Source of the DNA: Buttiauxella gaviniae ATCC 51604
GTDB taxonomy: Bacteria > Pseudomonadota > Gammaproteobacteria > Enterobacterales > Enterobacteriaceae
Assembly (NCBI RefSeq): GCF_001654835.1
Contig: NZ_LXEP01000004.1
Coordinates: 181,956 to 245,955, forward strand
DNA: 64,000 nt
Direction of reading: 5' to 3'
Under the pieces are notes generated by a model that had not been told where the DNA came from, did no database searches, and worked only from the letters and a program-made list of their open reading frames with translations. This document shows, one piece after another, positions 46,214-57,412 of this stretch (positions are counted from its first letter, which is position 1; each line of letters starts with the position of its first letter). The position numbers were made by a program, and so were the translations under genes.

Positions 46214-47745
46214 ACCGCTTGCTCCTGGTGCTCACGCATAATCTGGTAAATCTTTTCAATATTAATGTGTTCGCGCATAGCGTCGGCCAGAATATTAAAC
46301 TGCTGATCTTTATGATCTTGATAGTCGAACACCTCACCTTCCCAGGCCTGCAACCCTTTGCGCAGGCGCAAGCTGTCGAGCAGGCTGCGGGTAAACTCAC
46401 CGCTATCAAACAAGCCATGCAGGTAAGTACCCAACACGCGGCCATCTTCACTTATTGCACCGTCAAGATTGTGATAAGGCTGAGTATTACACTCGGTGAA
46501 AGTGGCAAACGGTGCTGTATTTTCGCCACGCTGCGTTTCGCCCATATGGATTTCATAGCCCTGCAAAGGAGTACCTGAACTGGCGGCGAAAATACCCGGC
46601 AGTTGCGCCTGAACAAGCCCTGTGACGCGCGTCGTAGTTTTTTCACTGGCAAAACGGGTCACCACATCCAACAGGCCGATACCCGGCATTTCGCCAAGCC
46701 CGGATTCTACTTCGTCGTAAATATGCTGCCCGAGCATCTGGTAACCGCCGCAAATTCCCAGCACCGCACCGTGATTACGATGATGCGCCAGCAGCGCCTG
46801 TTCCAGGCCGTTTTCACGCAGCCAGCGCAGGTCGCCGAGGGTATTTTTACTACCCGGCACAATCACCAGGTCACTGTTTTGCAGTTCATCAGGCTTGGCT
46901 ACATAACGCAGGCGCACATCAGGCTGTGCGGCCAGCGCGTTGAAATCAGTGAAGTTCGACATGTACGGCAATTTCAGCACCGCTATATCCAGATCTTTCG
47001 GGGTCACTTCGTCGTATTTTCCGCGCTGCAACACCACGCTATCTTCGTCTTCCAGATCGACATTCAGCCACGGCATCACGCCCAAAACCGGCACGCCGGT
47101 TAACGCTTCAATCTGTTCGATACCGGAATAAAGCAGCGCAACGTCTCCGCGGAATTTGTTGATGATAACGCCTTTGACGCGCCATTTTTCGTGCTCCAGA
47201 AGCAGCGCAATGGTGCCGTAAATTGCCGCAAACACGCCGCCACGGTCGATATCAGCCACCAGAATCACCGGGCATTGCGCCAGTTCAGCCATACCCATGT
47301 TGACGATATCGCGGTCGCGCAGGTTGATTTCCGCCGGACTGCCCGCCCCTTCGAGCACCATCACGTCATGTTCTGCCGCCAGGCTTTGATAGACTTCGCG
47401 GATTTGCGTTTTCAGCTGCGGTTTGTAGTTGTGATAGGTCACCGCGTCCATGTTGGTGGCAACTTTGCCCATCAACACCACCTGCGCTTTGCAGTCGCTG
47501 GTGGGCTTGAGCAGCACCGGGTTCATGCGTACATCGGGGGCAATCCCTGCTGCTTCGGCCTGGAAAATTTGCGCGCGCCCCATCTCTTTGCCGTCCGGCG
47601 TAATGCCGGAATTGAGCGCCATATTTTGCGATTTAAACGGTGCGGTGCGGTGTCCATCCTGGGCGAAAATCCGGCAAAGCCCTGCCACCAGCATGCTTTT
47701 GCCCACATCAGAGGCGGTGCCCTGAACCATGATTGAAAGGCTCAT
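46210..47745 (-). CDS. cbiP: Cobyric acid synthase CbiP (CobQ)
   Basis: CbiP amidates side chains b, d, e and g of the corrin ring using glutamine and ATP. The 511-residue protein has an N-terminal dethiobiotin-synthetase-like domain ([20 protein letters not shown]) and a C-terminal class I glutaminase domain with the nucleophile Cys in [11 protein letters not shown]. It overlaps cbiO and cobU by four bases each. Confidence 0.97.
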   Translation of the reverse strand: MSLSIMVQGTASDVGKSMLVAGLCRIFAQDGHRTAPFKSQNMALNSGITPDGKEMGRAQIFQAEAAGIAPDVRMNPVLLKPTSDCKAQVVLMGKVATNMDAVTYHNYKPQLKTQIREVYQSLAAEHDVMVLEGAGSPAEINLRDRDIVNMGMAELAQCPVILVADIDRGGVFAAIYGTIALLLEHEKWRVKGVIINKFRGDVALLYSGIEQIEALTGVPVLGVMPWLNVDLEDEDSVVLQRGKYDEVTPKDLDIAVLKLPYMSNFTDFNALAAQPDVRLRYVAKPDELQNSDLVIVPGSKNTLGDLRWLRENGLEQALLAHHRNHGAVLGICGGYQMLGQHIYDEVESGLGEMPGIGLLDVVTRFASEKTTTRVTGLVQAQLPGIFAASSGTPLQGYEIHMGETQRGENTAPFATFTECNTQPYHNLDGAISEDGRVLGTYLHGLFDSGEFTRSLLDSLRLRKGLQAWEGEVFDYQDHKDQQFNILADAMREHINIEKIYQIMREHQEQAV

Positions 47746-48551
47746 ACTGCTTCCTTTGCAACGCGTAAGGCGTCGAATAATTGAGTTTCGGTTTTACACA
47801 GCGGAAAGCCGAGTTCGCTGTGTAATTTGACCAGCCACGGCTGCACCAGCCCGGCTTCGCGCAGCATGTCTGGCTGGCTAAACACAACACCTGGCTCGCC
47901 TGATGCCACGATTTTGCCGCCGTTCATCACATACACGCTGTCGCAAACTTCATAAATCAAATCAATATCGTGGCTTGAGATCACCACATGTTTACCCTGG
48001 GCGGTAATACGGGCAATGATTTCGATCATCTGCTGGCGGCCCGAAGGGTCAAGCCCGGCGGTCGGTTCATCGAGCAATAAATAGTCGGCTTCCATCACCA
48101 GCGCCCCGGCAATCGCCACGCGTTTCTTTTGCCCGTGGCTAAGATACTGAATCGGTTTGTGGCGGAAAGATTGCGCATCCACCAGCTGAATAGCGTGTTC
48201 GACACGGCGGGCGATTTCGGCTTCATTCACGCCAAGGTTGCGCAAGCTAAACGCGATATCGCTGTCGATATCGGTATAGAAGATTTGTTGTTCCGGATCC
48301 TGAAACACGGTGGTGACGCGTTGGCGGTGCTCAATCAACCCTGCTTTGCTGTAATTTATCGCTTTGCCCTGCCACAAAACTGCGCCGTTCTTCGGGCGCA
48401 AAACACCGTTAAGGTTCATAAACAGCGTGGATTTTCCACAGCCGTTTGCGCCGACGATTCCCGTTACCGGGTGCGCCCCAAAATCAAAGGTTAAATCGTG
48501 CAGAACGGTATCATCCTGATAGCAAAAAGATAAATTTTGGGTTGTCAGCAT
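47742..48551 (-). CDS. cbiO: Cobalt ECF transporter ATPase CbiO
   Basis: CbiO drives the CbiMNQO cobalt importer. The protein has Walker [13 protein letters not shown]-loop [13 protein letters not shown], signature LSHGQKKR, Walker [14 protein letters not shown] and H-loop [13 protein letters not shown] at 48551 matches the family start; an in-frame GTG at 48566 overlaps the cbiQ stop and may be used for coupling. Confidence 0.96.
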   Translation of the reverse strand: MLTTQNLSFCYQDDTVLHDLTFDFGAHPVTGIVGANGCGKSTLFMNLNGVLRPKNGAVLWQGKAINYSKAGLIEHRQRVTTVFQDPEQQIFYTDIDSDIAFSLRNLGVNEAEIARRVEHAIQLVDAQSFRHKPIQYLSHGQKKRVAIAGALVMEADYLLLDEPTAGLDPSGRQQMIEIIARITAQGKHVVISSHDIDLIYEVCDSVYVMNGGKIVASGEPGVVFSQPDMLREAGLVQPWLVKLHSELGFPLCKTETQLFDALRVAKEAV

Positions 48552-48562
48552 CGGTGCGGTTC

Positions 48563-49240
48563 TCACAGGTGGAAATCACCCTGGTAAAGTTTAACATCCA
48601 GCGTCGTGACCATTTGTTGGTAACGCAGCAGCACGCGCGAAAAAAGCATGCTGACTAACATGGCAAGCGAACGGTAGCCACCAGGCAGCGTACGATAACC
48701 GAAACGCAATGTCTGAGCACGGTGAATGGCCTGTGCTTCGTCCAACAGGATAAAAATAAAACGCCAGGTGAGCAGGATTTGCTCTGTCAGCAAACGCGGA
48801 ACACGCAGGCGTTGTAGCAAGATAATCAATTGCGGAAACGGCAGGTTCAGCACCAGCCAGTAAGTCGCGGCCAGAGCCGCAAGGCTGCGCCAGAAGGTCT
48901 GGTTTGCCATCACGAGGCCCTGCGCATCAATGCCGATATAAAACGAGCCGAGCGGCACACTCCACAGCAAAGCCTGCGCGTGGTGCGCGGCACTGAAGAT
49001 GATCGTCATCACGCCGACCAGCAAAAAGCCCAGCGGCACCGCCAGCCAGCGCAAATAACGCACTGGCCCGACGCGCAACAGCCAACAGGTAAAAGCGGCA
49101 ATCACTAGCAGCAAAACCGCCTGCCCGACGGGCGGCAATGCAAACGCCAGCACCATCATCACCAGATACAGCGCAAATTTGCGCAGCGGCGAAACACGGC
49201 ACCAGCGGCTTTGGTAACTGAGTTTATCAATCCCCAGCAT
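48563..49240 (-). CDS. cbiQ: Cobalt ECF transporter transmembrane protein CbiQ
   Basis: CbiQ is the membrane T-component linking CbiM to CbiO. The 225-residue protein has several membrane helices and the two Ala-Arg-Gly-type coupling motifs in modified form (RLRVPRLLTEQI, then EAQAIHRAQTLRFG). MLGIDKLSYQSRW at 49240 matches the family start; longer in-frame starts run into cbiN. Confidence 0.96.
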   Translation of the reverse strand: MLGIDKLSYQSRWCRVSPLRKFALYLVMMVLAFALPPVGQAVLLLVIAAFTCWLLRVGPVRYLRWLAVPLGFLLVGVMTIIFSAAHHAQALLWSVPLGSFYIGIDAQGLVMANQTFWRSLAALAATYWLVLNLPFPQLIILLQRLRVPRLLTEQILLTWRFIFILLDEAQAIHRAQTLRFGYRTLPGGYRSLAMLVSMLFSRVLLRYQQMVTTLDVKLYQGDFHL

Positions 49241-49508
49241 GGTCTTCGCGGCGGCCCCGGTAATAGCCAAGAATGTAGAAAATGACCGCCGTGCCAAGAG
49301 AGCCTTGCAGGGTAAACAGCAGGCTCTCGATTTCACCGCTCGCAGGTTCATAAAGCGGCTGGAACCACGGTTTGTAATGCGGGGCGACGACCAGTATCTG
49401 GCCTTCCGCCTGGTCGTCAGAACCGCCGTATTCACCACCGTGAGGTACAAAGAACGGCACAATCATCAGCCCTATTACCAGGGCGAGCAATATCAGCGTC
49501 TTTTTCAT
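49227..49508 (-). CDS. cbiN: Cobalt transport protein CbiN
   Basis: CbiN is a small two-helix subunit needed for metal insertion into CbiM. The 93-residue protein has an N-terminal helix, a periplasmic loop with GGEYGGSDDQAEGQI and a C-terminal helix (AVIFYILGYYRG). It overlaps cbiQ by 14 bases. Confidence 0.95.
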   Translation of the reverse strand: MKKTLILLALVIGLMIVPFFVPHGGEYGGSDDQAEGQILVVAPHYKPWFQPLYEPASGEIESLLFTLQGSLGTAVIFYILGYYRGRREDHAGD

Positions 49509-49509
49509 C

Positions 49510-50241
49510 TTATTGGCTCCTGGCAGGAAGCAGTTGTCGTTTGGTTAGCTGGTCGTAAATCATCACGGTGAGCAAGCCTTCGGCGATGGCAATTGGGATC
49601 TGCGTCAGGCAGAAGATACCCATGAATTTCATCGAGGAACCGGTAACGCCAAAGTGCGGATCGGGGAACGCGACACCGAGTTGAATCGAAGTGACAAAGT
49701 AAGTAGTTAAGTCAGCAATCATCGCACACAGGAACACCGCCACATCGCGGCGAAAGCCCGCTTTACATGCCAGTTTCCACACCAGATAACCGACAACCGG
49801 GCCAATAACCGCCATCGACATGCCGTTGGCGCCAAGCGTGGTCAGGCCGCCGTGTGCCAGTAACAGTGCCTGGAACAGCAGCACAATGGCGCCCAATACC
49901 GCCACAACGCCCGGGCCGAACAGAATGACCGCAAGGCCAACGCCAGTTGGGTGTGAACAGCTTCCGGTAACCGAGGGGATTTTTAGCGCCGAAAGCACAA
50001 AGATAAACGCACCGCAAAGTGCCAGCAGCACTTTCTGGTTGCTGTCATGTGCCACGATTTGGCGCAGGCGAACCAGGCCGACGTACAAACACGGCAGGAA
50101 CAGAATCCACCATGCCAGTGCCCACATTGGCGGCAGGAAACCTTCCATAATGTGCATCGCGAAGGCTTCTTGCGGCACGATGAGCAACAACATCCCCATG
50201 CCCAACCCGCTTAGCGAGAGTTTTTTAAGTATTGATTCCAT
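49510..50241 (-). CDS. cbiM: Cobalt ECF transporter S component CbiM
   Basis: CbiM is the metal-binding substrate component. The 243-residue protein has a cleavable N-terminus ending [12 protein letters not shown]; the mature start MHIMEG places the metal-binding His at position 2, as required by the family. Seven further hydrophobic segments and SCSHPTGVG follow. Confidence 0.97.
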   Translation of the reverse strand: MESILKKLSLSGLGMGMLLLIVPQEAFAMHIMEGFLPPMWALAWWILFLPCLYVGLVRLRQIVAHDSNQKVLLALCGAFIFVLSALKIPSVTGSCSHPTGVGLAVILFGPGVVAVLGAIVLLFQALLLAHGGLTTLGANGMSMAVIGPVVGYLVWKLACKAGFRRDVAVFLCAMIADLTTYFVTSIQLGVAFPDPHFGVTGSSMKFMGIFCLTQIPIAIAEGLLTVMIYDQLTKRQLLPARSQ

Positions 50242-50244
50242 GAA

Positions 50245-50958
50245 TTAGCCCCGATTACGCCATTGCTTGTTAACTAAAATGGTCGAGAAATACGGCAGTT
50301 TCTGGTCATCAGGCACTTCGTTAAGGTTTCGCCAACACTGCTCGCCCGGTAATGTCGCTTCGGCCATTAACACTGCATGGTCGATAAGCCCGAGGTGTTG
50401 CAGCAGCGCTTTGATTTGTGCGAAACGGCCATAGACTTTCATCAACACCACGCTGTCGTGCGCACGCAATGCTTCTGACAATGCCTGATGTGATGCGGTG
50501 CAGGACATCACCGCCAACGACTGTTGTTCCATCGCTAATGGCAACTGCGCTCGCGAAGCGATAGCGGCAAAAGAGGTGACGCCAGGGACGATTTCCAGCC
50601 ACTCCGGGTTGCCGATACGTGCCAGCAAAAACACCCAGGTGCTGAACAGCATTGAATCACCGAGCGTGATAAACCCGACCTGTTTCCCCTGCTCCACTTC
50701 GTGTTGCAGCGCCGCCGCGGTTTCATCCCACACCACCGCTTTTTCGTCGTTATCAGCACTCATTGGGAAGTGGCAGGTGCGTATTTCGGTAGTTTCACTG
50801 AGGTATTCACGCACAATTGAAAGCGCCAGGCTGTCGCCGCCTTTGCGCCCTGCTGGCGCGTACAGCACATCAAGCTTGCCAATGATGCGCGCCGCGCGAA
50901 CGGTTATCAGGTCACTGGCGCCAGGGCCGGTGCCGAGAGCATATAAACGACCGGTCAT
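50245..50958 (-). CDS. cbiL: Precorrin-2 C20-methyltransferase CbiL
   Basis: CbiL methylates C-20 of cobalt-factor II. The 237-residue SAM-dependent tetrapyrrole methyltransferase begins RLYALGTGPGASDLITVRA and has the family LGDSMLFST and VPGVTSFAA motifs. It overlaps cbiK by four bases. Confidence 0.96.
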   Translation of the reverse strand: MTGRLYALGTGPGASDLITVRAARIIGKLDVLYAPAGRKGGDSLALSIVREYLSETTEIRTCHFPMSADNDEKAVVWDETAAALQHEVEQGKQVGFITLGDSMLFSTWVFLLARIGNPEWLEIVPGVTSFAAIASRAQLPLAMEQQSLAVMSCTASHQALSEALRAHDSVVLMKVYGRFAQIKALLQHLGLIDHAVLMAEATLPGEQCWRNLNEVPDDQKLPYFSTILVNKQWRNRG

Positions 50959-51749
50959 GCTGCCACCTCCGCCGATTTTTCCAGCGCACGCTGCAAATGG
51001 TTCACGAACATGGCGCGAATTTGTGGGTTTTCACCCAGCCCCTGCAACCAGGGTTGCGCCTCAATACCCGCTTCCTGTAACTGAGTTTTCCATGAGTCTT
51101 CTTCATCAGATGCCATGTCGTTAATGGCATGGTCGCCCGCCACCAGCATTAATGGCATCAGGTGTACTTTGCGCACCTTTTCTTGCAGTAAACCGCGCAC
51201 GATAAGGTCGATTTCCGGGTAGCTTTCTACCGCGCCAACACGCGCAGGTATCTGGCGCGCCGCCATTAAATGGTCGAGACAGGCATAAGCAGAAAACGCA
51301 TGGTGACTGGCACCGTGGCCCATAAACACTACGCGCTCATCGGCTTCAAGTGCTGGCATCTGGCTTTGCAAAGCACTAAGCAGCAGCTCGTAATCATTGA
51401 AATCGCTGAGCAATGCTGTGCCCAATGCCAGGCGCTGGAACAAATGGCTGTACGCCTTAACTTCACGGGAGATTTTTTCGTACTCGTCACCATTAATCAC
51501 ATGCAACGACTGCACAGCCACATCCTGATAACCCAGTTCAGCAAGGCGCAGCAGTGCCTGCGCAGGTGTATCGATGTCCAGGTTATCGCGGTTTTTTAAT
51601 TTGCGAATAATCATGCCGGAGGTAAAGGCGCGGAACCGATCGCGGTCGGCAAAGGTGCGGCCAAGTTGTTCTTCACAGGCAACAATATTTTTGGTGCAGG
51701 TGTCGTGGTAACTGGTACCAAAACTGATAACTAACAGGGCTTTCTTCAT
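50955..51749 (-). CDS. cbiK: Sirohydrochlorin cobaltochelatase CbiK
   Basis: CbiK inserts cobalt into sirohydrochlorin at the start of the anaerobic pathway. The 264-residue protein begins KKALLVISFGTSYHDTC and has the active-site His in FMGHGASHHAFSAY and in VAGDHAINDMAS. Confidence 0.97.
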   Translation of the reverse strand: MKKALLVISFGTSYHDTCTKNIVACEEQLGRTFADRDRFRAFTSGMIIRKLKNRDNLDIDTPAQALLRLAELGYQDVAVQSLHVINGDEYEKISREVKAYSHLFQRLALGTALLSDFNDYELLLSALQSQMPALEADERVVFMGHGASHHAFSAYACLDHLMAARQIPARVGAVESYPEIDLIVRGLLQEKVRKVHLMPLMLVAGDHAINDMASDEEDSWKTQLQEAGIEAQPWLQGLGENPQIRAMFVNHLQRALEKSAEVAA

Positions 51750-52585
51750 GATTTTCTCTCTTGCAGCCAGCGTGTGACACGGCGGCTCACATCTTCACGG
51801 CTTTCCAGTAATTCAGGGCCACAAACCAACGGTTGCGGGCGAGTGACCACCACACAGGGAATGTTTCGCGCCAGCGCCGGGTTCACTTTGTCGAGATAAC
51901 CGCCTTCGGCACCCGACTCTTTGGTTATCACCACATCGGGCGCACAGAAGTCATAAGTGGCGGCGTTAAACTCAGCGCTGAACGGGCCGCGCAGCGCAAT
52001 AATATTGTCGACGCCTAACCCCAGCGCTTCGCACTCGGCAATCACTTCGCTGGTTGGTAACACCCTCACCAGCAACGTTTTCCCCGGTAAACCTTGCTGA
52101 TACGCCGCCAGCTCTTTGCTGCCAGTGGTCAACAGGACGCGTGGGCCGAATGCTTGCGCCACGGCACAGGCGGCTTGCAGGCTGGCCACTTTGTGCAGCA
52201 ACGGGTGTTCCAGATCATTGAGTTCACTACGGCGTTGGTAACGGCTAAGGGTCACCCCTGCCATTTCGCAGGCGCGGGTAATGTTGTGGCTAAGCAGTTC
52301 GGCATACGGGTGCGAGGCATCAATCACCCATTGCACCGCATGGTTCACTAGCCAGTCAGCAATTTCATCGCTATCAATACGCCCGACGCGAATCTGCCCG
52401 CCAATATTGCCTGCCAGCGATTCCCCGACCGCCGTCGCCACCGAAAGCGTGTACGAAATACGGTGTTCATCGAGGATCTGGCAAATAAACCGGGCATCGC
52501 TGGTGCCACCAAACACCAGTACCTGCTTCATAACGTCGGAAGTCGCTTCGCTATTGCGACCTACGAGAGACAGCGTTTCACTCAC
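51746..52585 (-). CDS. cbiJ: Cobalt-precorrin-6A reductase CbiJ
   Basis: CbiJ reduces cobalt-precorrin-6A. The Rossmann-like start is VLVFGGTSDARFICQ, followed by WVIDASHPYAELLSHN and VVITKESGAEGG. Two starts are possible: GTG at 52585, which overlaps the cbiH stop as GTGA and follows GAGGT, giving 279 residues, or ATG at 52531, giving 261 residues, closer to the Salmonella length. The first is listed because of the better ribosome binding site. Confidence 0.94.
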   Translation of the reverse strand: MSETLSLVGRNSEATSDVMKQVLVFGGTSDARFICQILDEHRISYTLSVATAVGESLAGNIGGQIRVGRIDSDEIADWLVNHAVQWVIDASHPYAELLSHNITRACEMAGVTLSRYQRRSELNDLEHPLLHKVASLQAACAVAQAFGPRVLLTTGSKELAAYQQGLPGKTLLVRVLPTSEVIAECEALGLGVDNIIALRGPFSAEFNAATYDFCAPDVVITKESGAEGGYLDKVNPALARNIPCVVVTRPQPLVCGPELLESREDVSRRVTRWLQERKS

Positions 52586-53307
52586 AGCTCGTAACCTCGG
52601 GGGGTAATCATTAAGCCGTTGCGAACAAAGGTCGTTTTGTTGCCGACGATCACCAGACTCGTCATATCAACCGGTTCAAAGTCCATCTCGCCAAAGGTGG
52701 TCAGCCATTTTTGTTCTTTCTTGCGCCCAGCGGCTTTCACGACACCCACCGGGGTTTGCGGGCGGGTAAATTCGCGCATTAATTCAAATGCCCGTGCCAG
52801 ATGCGCTTCGCGGCCACGGCTGCGTGGGTTATAGAAGCAGATAACAAAATCAGCGGAAGCGGCGGCGATAATGCGCTTTTCGATAACCGGCCACGGCGTG
52901 AGTAAATCGCTCAGGCTGATATGGCAGAAATCGTGCATCAGTGGCGCACCCAACAACGATGCGGCAGCGATACTGGCGGTAATCCCTGCCACGAGGCGCA
53001 CTTCAATATCCAACTGTTGTGAAGTCACCAGTTCCAGCACCAGCCCCGCCATACCGTAAATTCCGGCATCACCGCTGCTGATTAACGCCACTTTATGCCC
53101 GGCTTGCGCCAGTTCGATGGCGGTCTGGCAGCGTTCGATTTCTTTGCACATGCCGGTTTTGATCACCTGTTTGTCGCCGGTTAAGGGCTTCACAAGGTGG
53201 GTATACGTTTTATAGCCGACGACAATTTCCGCTTCTTGCAGGGCAGCAATGGCTTCCTGAGTCATCATGGCTTCACTGCCAGGGCCAATGCCGATTACCG
53301 TTAACAT
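52582..53307 (-). CDS. cbiH: Precorrin-3B C17-methyltransferase CbiH
   Basis: CbiH methylates C-17 with ring contraction. The 241-residue protein begins [19 protein letters not shown] and has SSGDAGIYGMAGLVLE and CFYNPRSRGR. The ATG at 53307 matches the Salmonella start and lies inside the end of cbiG. Confidence 0.96.
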   Translation of the reverse strand: MLTVIGIGPGSEAMMTQEAIAALQEAEIVVGYKTYTHLVKPLTGDKQVIKTGMCKEIERCQTAIELAQAGHKVALISSGDAGIYGMAGLVLELVTSQQLDIEVRLVAGITASIAAASLLGAPLMHDFCHISLSDLLTPWPVIEKRIIAAASADFVICFYNPRSRGREAHLARAFELMREFTRPQTPVGVVKAAGRKKEQKWLTTFGEMDFEPVDMTSLVIVGNKTTFVRNGLMITPRGYEL

Positions 53308-54362
53308 CTGTCTGAAACTCCTAAAGTTATGGTGACGCCCTGCTCTCGCACAGTGCGGCCGACCAGGTTTCCGTTGCTCATCAGCCATGCTGTTGGCTGT
53401 GACACGCTGCCAACACCCAGGGTCTGGCGCACAAATTCCGATGCCGGAAAACGGTGCTCATGTTGGGAAAGTTGATCAACGCTAAATAGTTCAAAAGGGA
53501 TTTGATGCTGCTGTGCCAGCTCCAGCAGCGCAGGCTCATCTTGCTTGAGCATCACACTGCCGATGGCGCGCAACGCCAGCGGGTCAAAATGGTTTTCCGC
53601 CAGTTGCTGACGGAGCAGCGCGGCCACGGTTTGTGGCGGCGTGTCACGGCGGCAGCCGATGCCTGCGACGACGCGCTTTGGCACCAGTTTATAAACGGGA
53701 ATAGTTAACGCAGGCGGCGAATCACGCAGCGTGACGCACACCAGCGCATCAAGCTCTGGCAATGCATCAAGGCTTTCGACCGGGATAAAGCCACGCGTGT
53801 CGTAACGCTCAGCATCTGGCGCAAATTCGCTGTCCCACCACAGGCCAACGCGCTGCTGGCTGACCAGCATTTGGTTGACCGTTTTCACCGCCAGGCGAAA
53901 ACCCTGCATGGTGGCGTCAAGTTTTGCGGCCAGCGTATCGAGTGCCGCCAGTTGGTTAACGTCTGTGGCGGTGGTGATGACCGGATCGGCACCTAAAATT
54001 TCAGCCAGTTCACGGGTGAGTTCATTGGCCCCACCCATGTGGCCGGAAAGCAGGCTGATCACGTGTTCTGCACGTTCGTCCATCACCACCACCGCCGGGT
54101 CTTGCAGTTTGTCGCTCAGCATTGGCGCAATCACCCGCACCACAATTCCTGTCGCGGCGATAAACACCAGTGCGGAATACTGGCTAAACGCCTGCTGTAC
54201 TGTTTGGGCAAAGCTACCGCCGAACGGGATAAAACCCGGTTGCAGCAGCTTTTCACTGGTAAAGCAGGTCACGGGTAATGCATCACGCAGACGTTGCGCT
54301 AAAGCCACGCCACCGGGCGTCAGGCAAAACAGCGCAATCGACTCAGGCTTTGCGGTATTCAT
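53301..54362 (-). CDS. cbiG: Cobalt-precorrin-5A hydrolase CbiG
   Basis: CbiG opens the delta-lactone of cobalt-precorrin-5A, releasing acetaldehyde. The 353-residue protein has [36 protein letters not shown] and [17 protein letters not shown]. The ATG at 54362 is chosen; it overlaps the cbiF end. Confidence 0.95.
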   Translation of the reverse strand: MNTAKPESIALFCLTPGGVALAQRLRDALPVTCFTSEKLLQPGFIPFGGSFAQTVQQAFSQYSALVFIAATGIVVRVIAPMLSDKLQDPAVVVMDERAEHVISLLSGHMGGANELTRELAEILGADPVITTATDVNQLAALDTLAAKLDATMQGFRLAVKTVNQMLVSQQRVGLWWDSEFAPDAERYDTRGFIPVESLDALPELDALVCVTLRDSPPALTIPVYKLVPKRVVAGIGCRRDTPPQTVAALLRQQLAENHFDPLALRAIGSVMLKQDEPALLELAQQHQIPFELFSVDQLSQHEHRFPASEFVRQTLGVGSVSQPTAWLMSNGNLVGRTVREQGVTITLGVSDRC

Positions 54363-55116
54363 GGCTGAACCCTGCGTCGTAAAGTTTCGAGTAGTGATAC
54401 TCCTCACCCAAAAACGCCCCAACCATAATCAGCGCGGTTTTACGGATCCCGGCCTCACGCACTTTTTCTGCAATATCGCTCAGGGTGCCGCGCAATTCCT
54501 GGCAGTCCGGCCAGGTGGCTTTATACACCACAGCAACGGGTGTATCAGACGGGTAACCGCCTTCAATAAGGCGCTCTGCCACGCGGTTGATGCGCTGTAC
54601 CGAGAGGAAAATCGCCATCGAGGTCTGGTGTCTGGCAAAGGATTCAAGTTGTTCAAGCGGCGGCATCGGCGTGCGGCCTTCGATACGCGTGATGATCAGA
54701 CTCTGGGAGACTTCCGGCACGGTGTATTCCACGCCAAGCTGCGCGGCGGCTCCCAGAAATGCGCTCACCCCTGGCACTGAAACGTAGCCGATGCCAAGTT
54801 TGGAGAGGGTTTCACCCTGTTCACGAATTGAGCCATACAGCGAGAGATCGCCCGTTTGCAGGCGCACCACCAACTTGCCCGCTTTGACACCGTTTTCCAT
54901 CAGCTCGATAATTTCTTCGAGATTGAGCGCGGCGCTGTCGTGGCATTCCGCGCCAGGCTGGCAGTAATCCAGCAGCTCCGGGTTGATCAGAGAACCGGCA
55001 TAAATCACCACTTCGGCCTGTTGCAAGATGCGGTAGCCTTTCAGCGTAATCAGCTCTTTGTCGCCCGGACCTGCACCAACGAACCAGACTTTGCGGGTAT
55101 CAAATAACTCAGTCAT
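54343..55116 (-). CDS. cbiF: Precorrin-4 C11-methyltransferase CbiF
   Basis: CbiF methylates C-11 of cobalt-precorrin-4. The 257-residue protein has [31 protein letters not shown] and [22 protein letters not shown] before the ATG is a strong ribosome binding site. It overlaps cbiT by eight bases. Confidence 0.97.
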   Translation of the reverse strand: MTELFDTRKVWFVGAGPGDKELITLKGYRILQQAEVVIYAGSLINPELLDYCQPGAECHDSAALNLEEIIELMENGVKAGKLVVRLQTGDLSLYGSIREQGETLSKLGIGYVSVPGVSAFLGAAAQLGVEYTVPEVSQSLIITRIEGRTPMPPLEQLESFARHQTSMAIFLSVQRINRVAERLIEGGYPSDTPVAVVYKATWPDCQELRGTLSDIAEKVREAGIRKTALIMVGAFLGEEYHYSKLYDAGFSHEYRKA

Positions 55117-55678
55117 TGCTTCCTTCCTTGCGACAAGAGATCAAATAAGTGGGATTGTTCGGTTTGAAGTAGTGCCCGCTGCCAAGCGTTGTGAGGTTTG
55201 CCACCTGCAATTGCAGGCAGTCGAAATCGCTCACCGCGCACTGTTCAAGGTGAGTGAGCGCGCAGGTTAAGTTTTCGAGCAGGATGAAGGTCATCACCAG
55301 CCGTCCGCCGGGCTGTAAATGCGCCAGCGACCAGTCGATAAGTTCGGTTAGCTGCCCGCCGCTGCCGCCGATAAACACCGCATCGGCCATCACGTTCAGC
55401 GCAATCGGCGCGTAGCCACTGATAATCTCAACGTTCGGGCAGGCGAAAAGCTCGCGGTTTTCCGCCATCAGCGCCAGCGCGTCGGGGTTACGTTCAATCG
55501 CACTCACCTGCAATTGCGGGTAACGCATCGCCGCTTCAAGCGACACGCTGCCGGTGCCTGCGCCAATGTCGATAAACCGTTTAGCGTTGTGAAGTTGCAA
55601 GCGGTCGAGCGCCTGAGTGCGCACCACTTCTTTGGTCATCGGCACGCGTGCGCCACGTAAAAACAGATCATCTTTCAT
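55109..55678 (-). CDS. cbiT: Cobalt-precorrin-6B C15-methyltransferase (decarboxylating) CbiT
   Basis: CbiT methylates C-15 and decarboxylates the C-12 side chain together with CbiE. The 189-residue protein has a classic SAM-binding start ([16 protein letters not shown]), [13 protein letters not shown] and FIGGSGGQL. It overlaps cbiE by 11 bases. Confidence 0.96.
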   Translation of the reverse strand: MKDDLFLRGARVPMTKEVVRTQALDRLQLHNAKRFIDIGAGTGSVSLEAAMRYPQLQVSAIERNPDALALMAENRELFACPNVEIISGYAPIALNVMADAVFIGGSGGQLTELIDWSLAHLQPGGRLVMTFILLENLTCALTHLEQCAVSDFDCLQLQVANLTTLGSGHYFKPNNPTYLISCRKEGSND

Positions 55679-56270
55679 TGAGAATTATCACCACATTCAT
55701 CGCGTAGCTTTGCGCCACATCAGCGGCTCGCAGGCGATGGATTCGTTCATCTGCTGACGAAAGTTTCTCGCCAATAATGAGAATGGGATTAAGGCCACGC
55801 ATCAGAAATGCCTGGGCGATGGCATACGGCCCGATAATGGTGTCGGTCACCATTGCCACTTTTTGGTGCGCCACAATCGCTTTAAAATCGGGTTCACGCC
55901 CATGGCTGCTGGTGATCCATAAGTCGTTCATATCGACGGCGGCTTTGGCGCACAGATATTGAACCGAGCTAATACCGGGAATGATACGCAGCTGTTCTGG
56001 CGGGAAACTTGCTGACAGGCGTTTGCCAATGCCATAAACCAGCGGGTCGCCGGAGGCCAGCACCACGACTCGAAGATCGATTCGTGCACGAAGCCAGTCG
56101 ATTAAGGCGTCGAGGTCGCTATCCAGCAGGTGCGTTTCACCGCTGAACTCAGGGAAAAGTGCCAGCTGGCGTGCGCCGCCGACCAGTATTTGCGCCTCAC
56201 TGATGGCGTTGTGTGCCTGGAAGGTCAAATATTCACGGGCGCCGGGGCCAATGCCTGCGACGGTCAGCAT
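55668..56270 (-). CDS. cbiE: Cobalt-precorrin-7 C5-methyltransferase CbiE
   Basis: CbiE methylates C-5. The 200-residue tetrapyrrole methylase has [32 protein letters not shown] and [12 protein letters not shown]. In many bacteria CbiE and CbiT are fused as CobL; here they are separate. Confidence 0.96.
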   Translation of the reverse strand: MLTVAGIGPGAREYLTFQAHNAISEAQILVGGARQLALFPEFSGETHLLDSDLDALIDWLRARIDLRVVVLASGDPLVYGIGKRLSASFPPEQLRIIPGISSVQYLCAKAAVDMNDLWITSSHGREPDFKAIVAHQKVAMVTDTIIGPYAIAQAFLMRGLNPILIIGEKLSSADERIHRLRAADVAQSYAMNVVIILNER

Positions 56271-57412
56271 CGCATTTCTCCAGCAAGATCCTGCGCAATC
56301 TCAGCCACCGGGCGGCTACTGCCTAAAACCTGGTTATCGAAGGAGAACAAAATGGCATCGCACTTTGGCGGGGATTGGGTAAAACGCAGCATCTCTTCCA
56401 CGCGTTCACAAATGCGAATCGCCAGCCGTTCGAACACGCTTTGCCAGCCCTGTTCGCTGATGATTTCGAGTGCCGCTTCTGTGGTGTCGCAGCGGCTTAC
56501 GGCTTCCAGCAACGCAAACGGCGCGCCCATTAATGCCAGATGCGCAACCAGCGTTTCCATGCGCCCGTCGGCAATGTGGCTGTGGGTGTGGAAAATCCCG
56601 GCGGCAACTTTCACCAGTTTGCCAGGATGGCCAATCAAGACGATGTGGCGATACTCAAGGCGCACCGCTTCCTGAATCATGTAGCCGACGAAATTGCTCA
56701 TCGTCACCACGCATTCGCAGTCCAGCCCCAGTTGCTCGCGAACAAAACGCTCGCCGTGGTTCCCCGGCACCAGAATGACTTTATCCAGTCCGGCGGCGCG
56801 TTTCATTTCCAGCTCGAGTGCCAGCGAACGCTTCCAGCTCTCTTCGGACATCGGCATCACAATACCGGTGGTGCCGATTATCGAAATGCCGCCCAAAATC
56901 CCGAGGCGATGGTTGTAGGTTTTCTTTGCCCGCTCTTCACCTTCCGGCGCAAAAACTTCAATTTCGGCGCCACGTTCCGCGCCGATCACTTCACGCACTG
57001 CCGCTTCAATAGTCTGGCGCGGAGTGCGGTTAATCGCTGATTCACCAATCGGCAAGCCGATCCCTTTGCGTGTGACTTTGCCGACCCCGGTGCCGCCACG
57101 CAGTGTGATAACACCGCTGTCATTAAGCTGCACGCGGGCGAAAATCAGCATGCCGTGCGTGGCGTCGACATCATCGCCGCCGTCTTTACGGATTGCTGCC
57201 GTCGCCTGCTGGCCTTCGATAATCGGCATTTCAACATTGAGATGCAGTGTGACGCCCGAAGGGGTGACGATAGAAACCTGGTCAATCACGTGCTGGCGTA
57301 ATACCATCAGGGCCGCGACTTTTGCCGCGGCAGTGGCGCATGAACCGGTGGTGTAACCTTTCCGGTATGCCTTGCCTTTATGCCAGACGCAATCGGCGGT
57401 TTGCTCGCTCAC
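56264..57412 (-). CDS. cbiD: Cobalt-precorrin-5B C1-methyltransferase CbiD
   Basis: CbiD methylates C-1. The 382-residue protein has the family [16 protein letters not shown] near the start, [14 protein letters not shown] and [19 protein letters not shown]. It overlaps cbiE by seven bases and cbiC by four. Confidence 0.96.
   Translation of the reverse strand: MSEQTADCVWHKGKAYRKGYTTGSCATAAAKVAALMVLRQHVIDQVSIVTPSGVTLHLNVEMPIIEGQQATAAIRKDGGDDVDATHGMLIFARVQLNDSGVITLRGGTGVGKVTRKGIGLPIGESAINRTPRQTIEAAVREVIGAERGAEIEVFAPEGEERAKKTYNHRLGILGGISIIGTTGIVMPMSEESWKRSLALELEMKRAAGLDKVILVPGNHGERFVREQLGLDCECVVTMSNFVGYMIQEAVRLEYRHIVLIGHPGKLVKVAAGIFHTHSHIADGRMETLVAHLALMGAPFALLEAVSRCDTTEAALEIISEQGWQSVFERLAIRICERVEEMLRFTQSPPKCDAILFSFDNQVLGSSRPVAEIAQDLAGEMRC

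Noticed and set aside
53875..54780. Long plus-strand frame antisense to cbiG and cbiF
   Set aside because: It lies entirely opposite well-supported genes and shows shadow-type composition.
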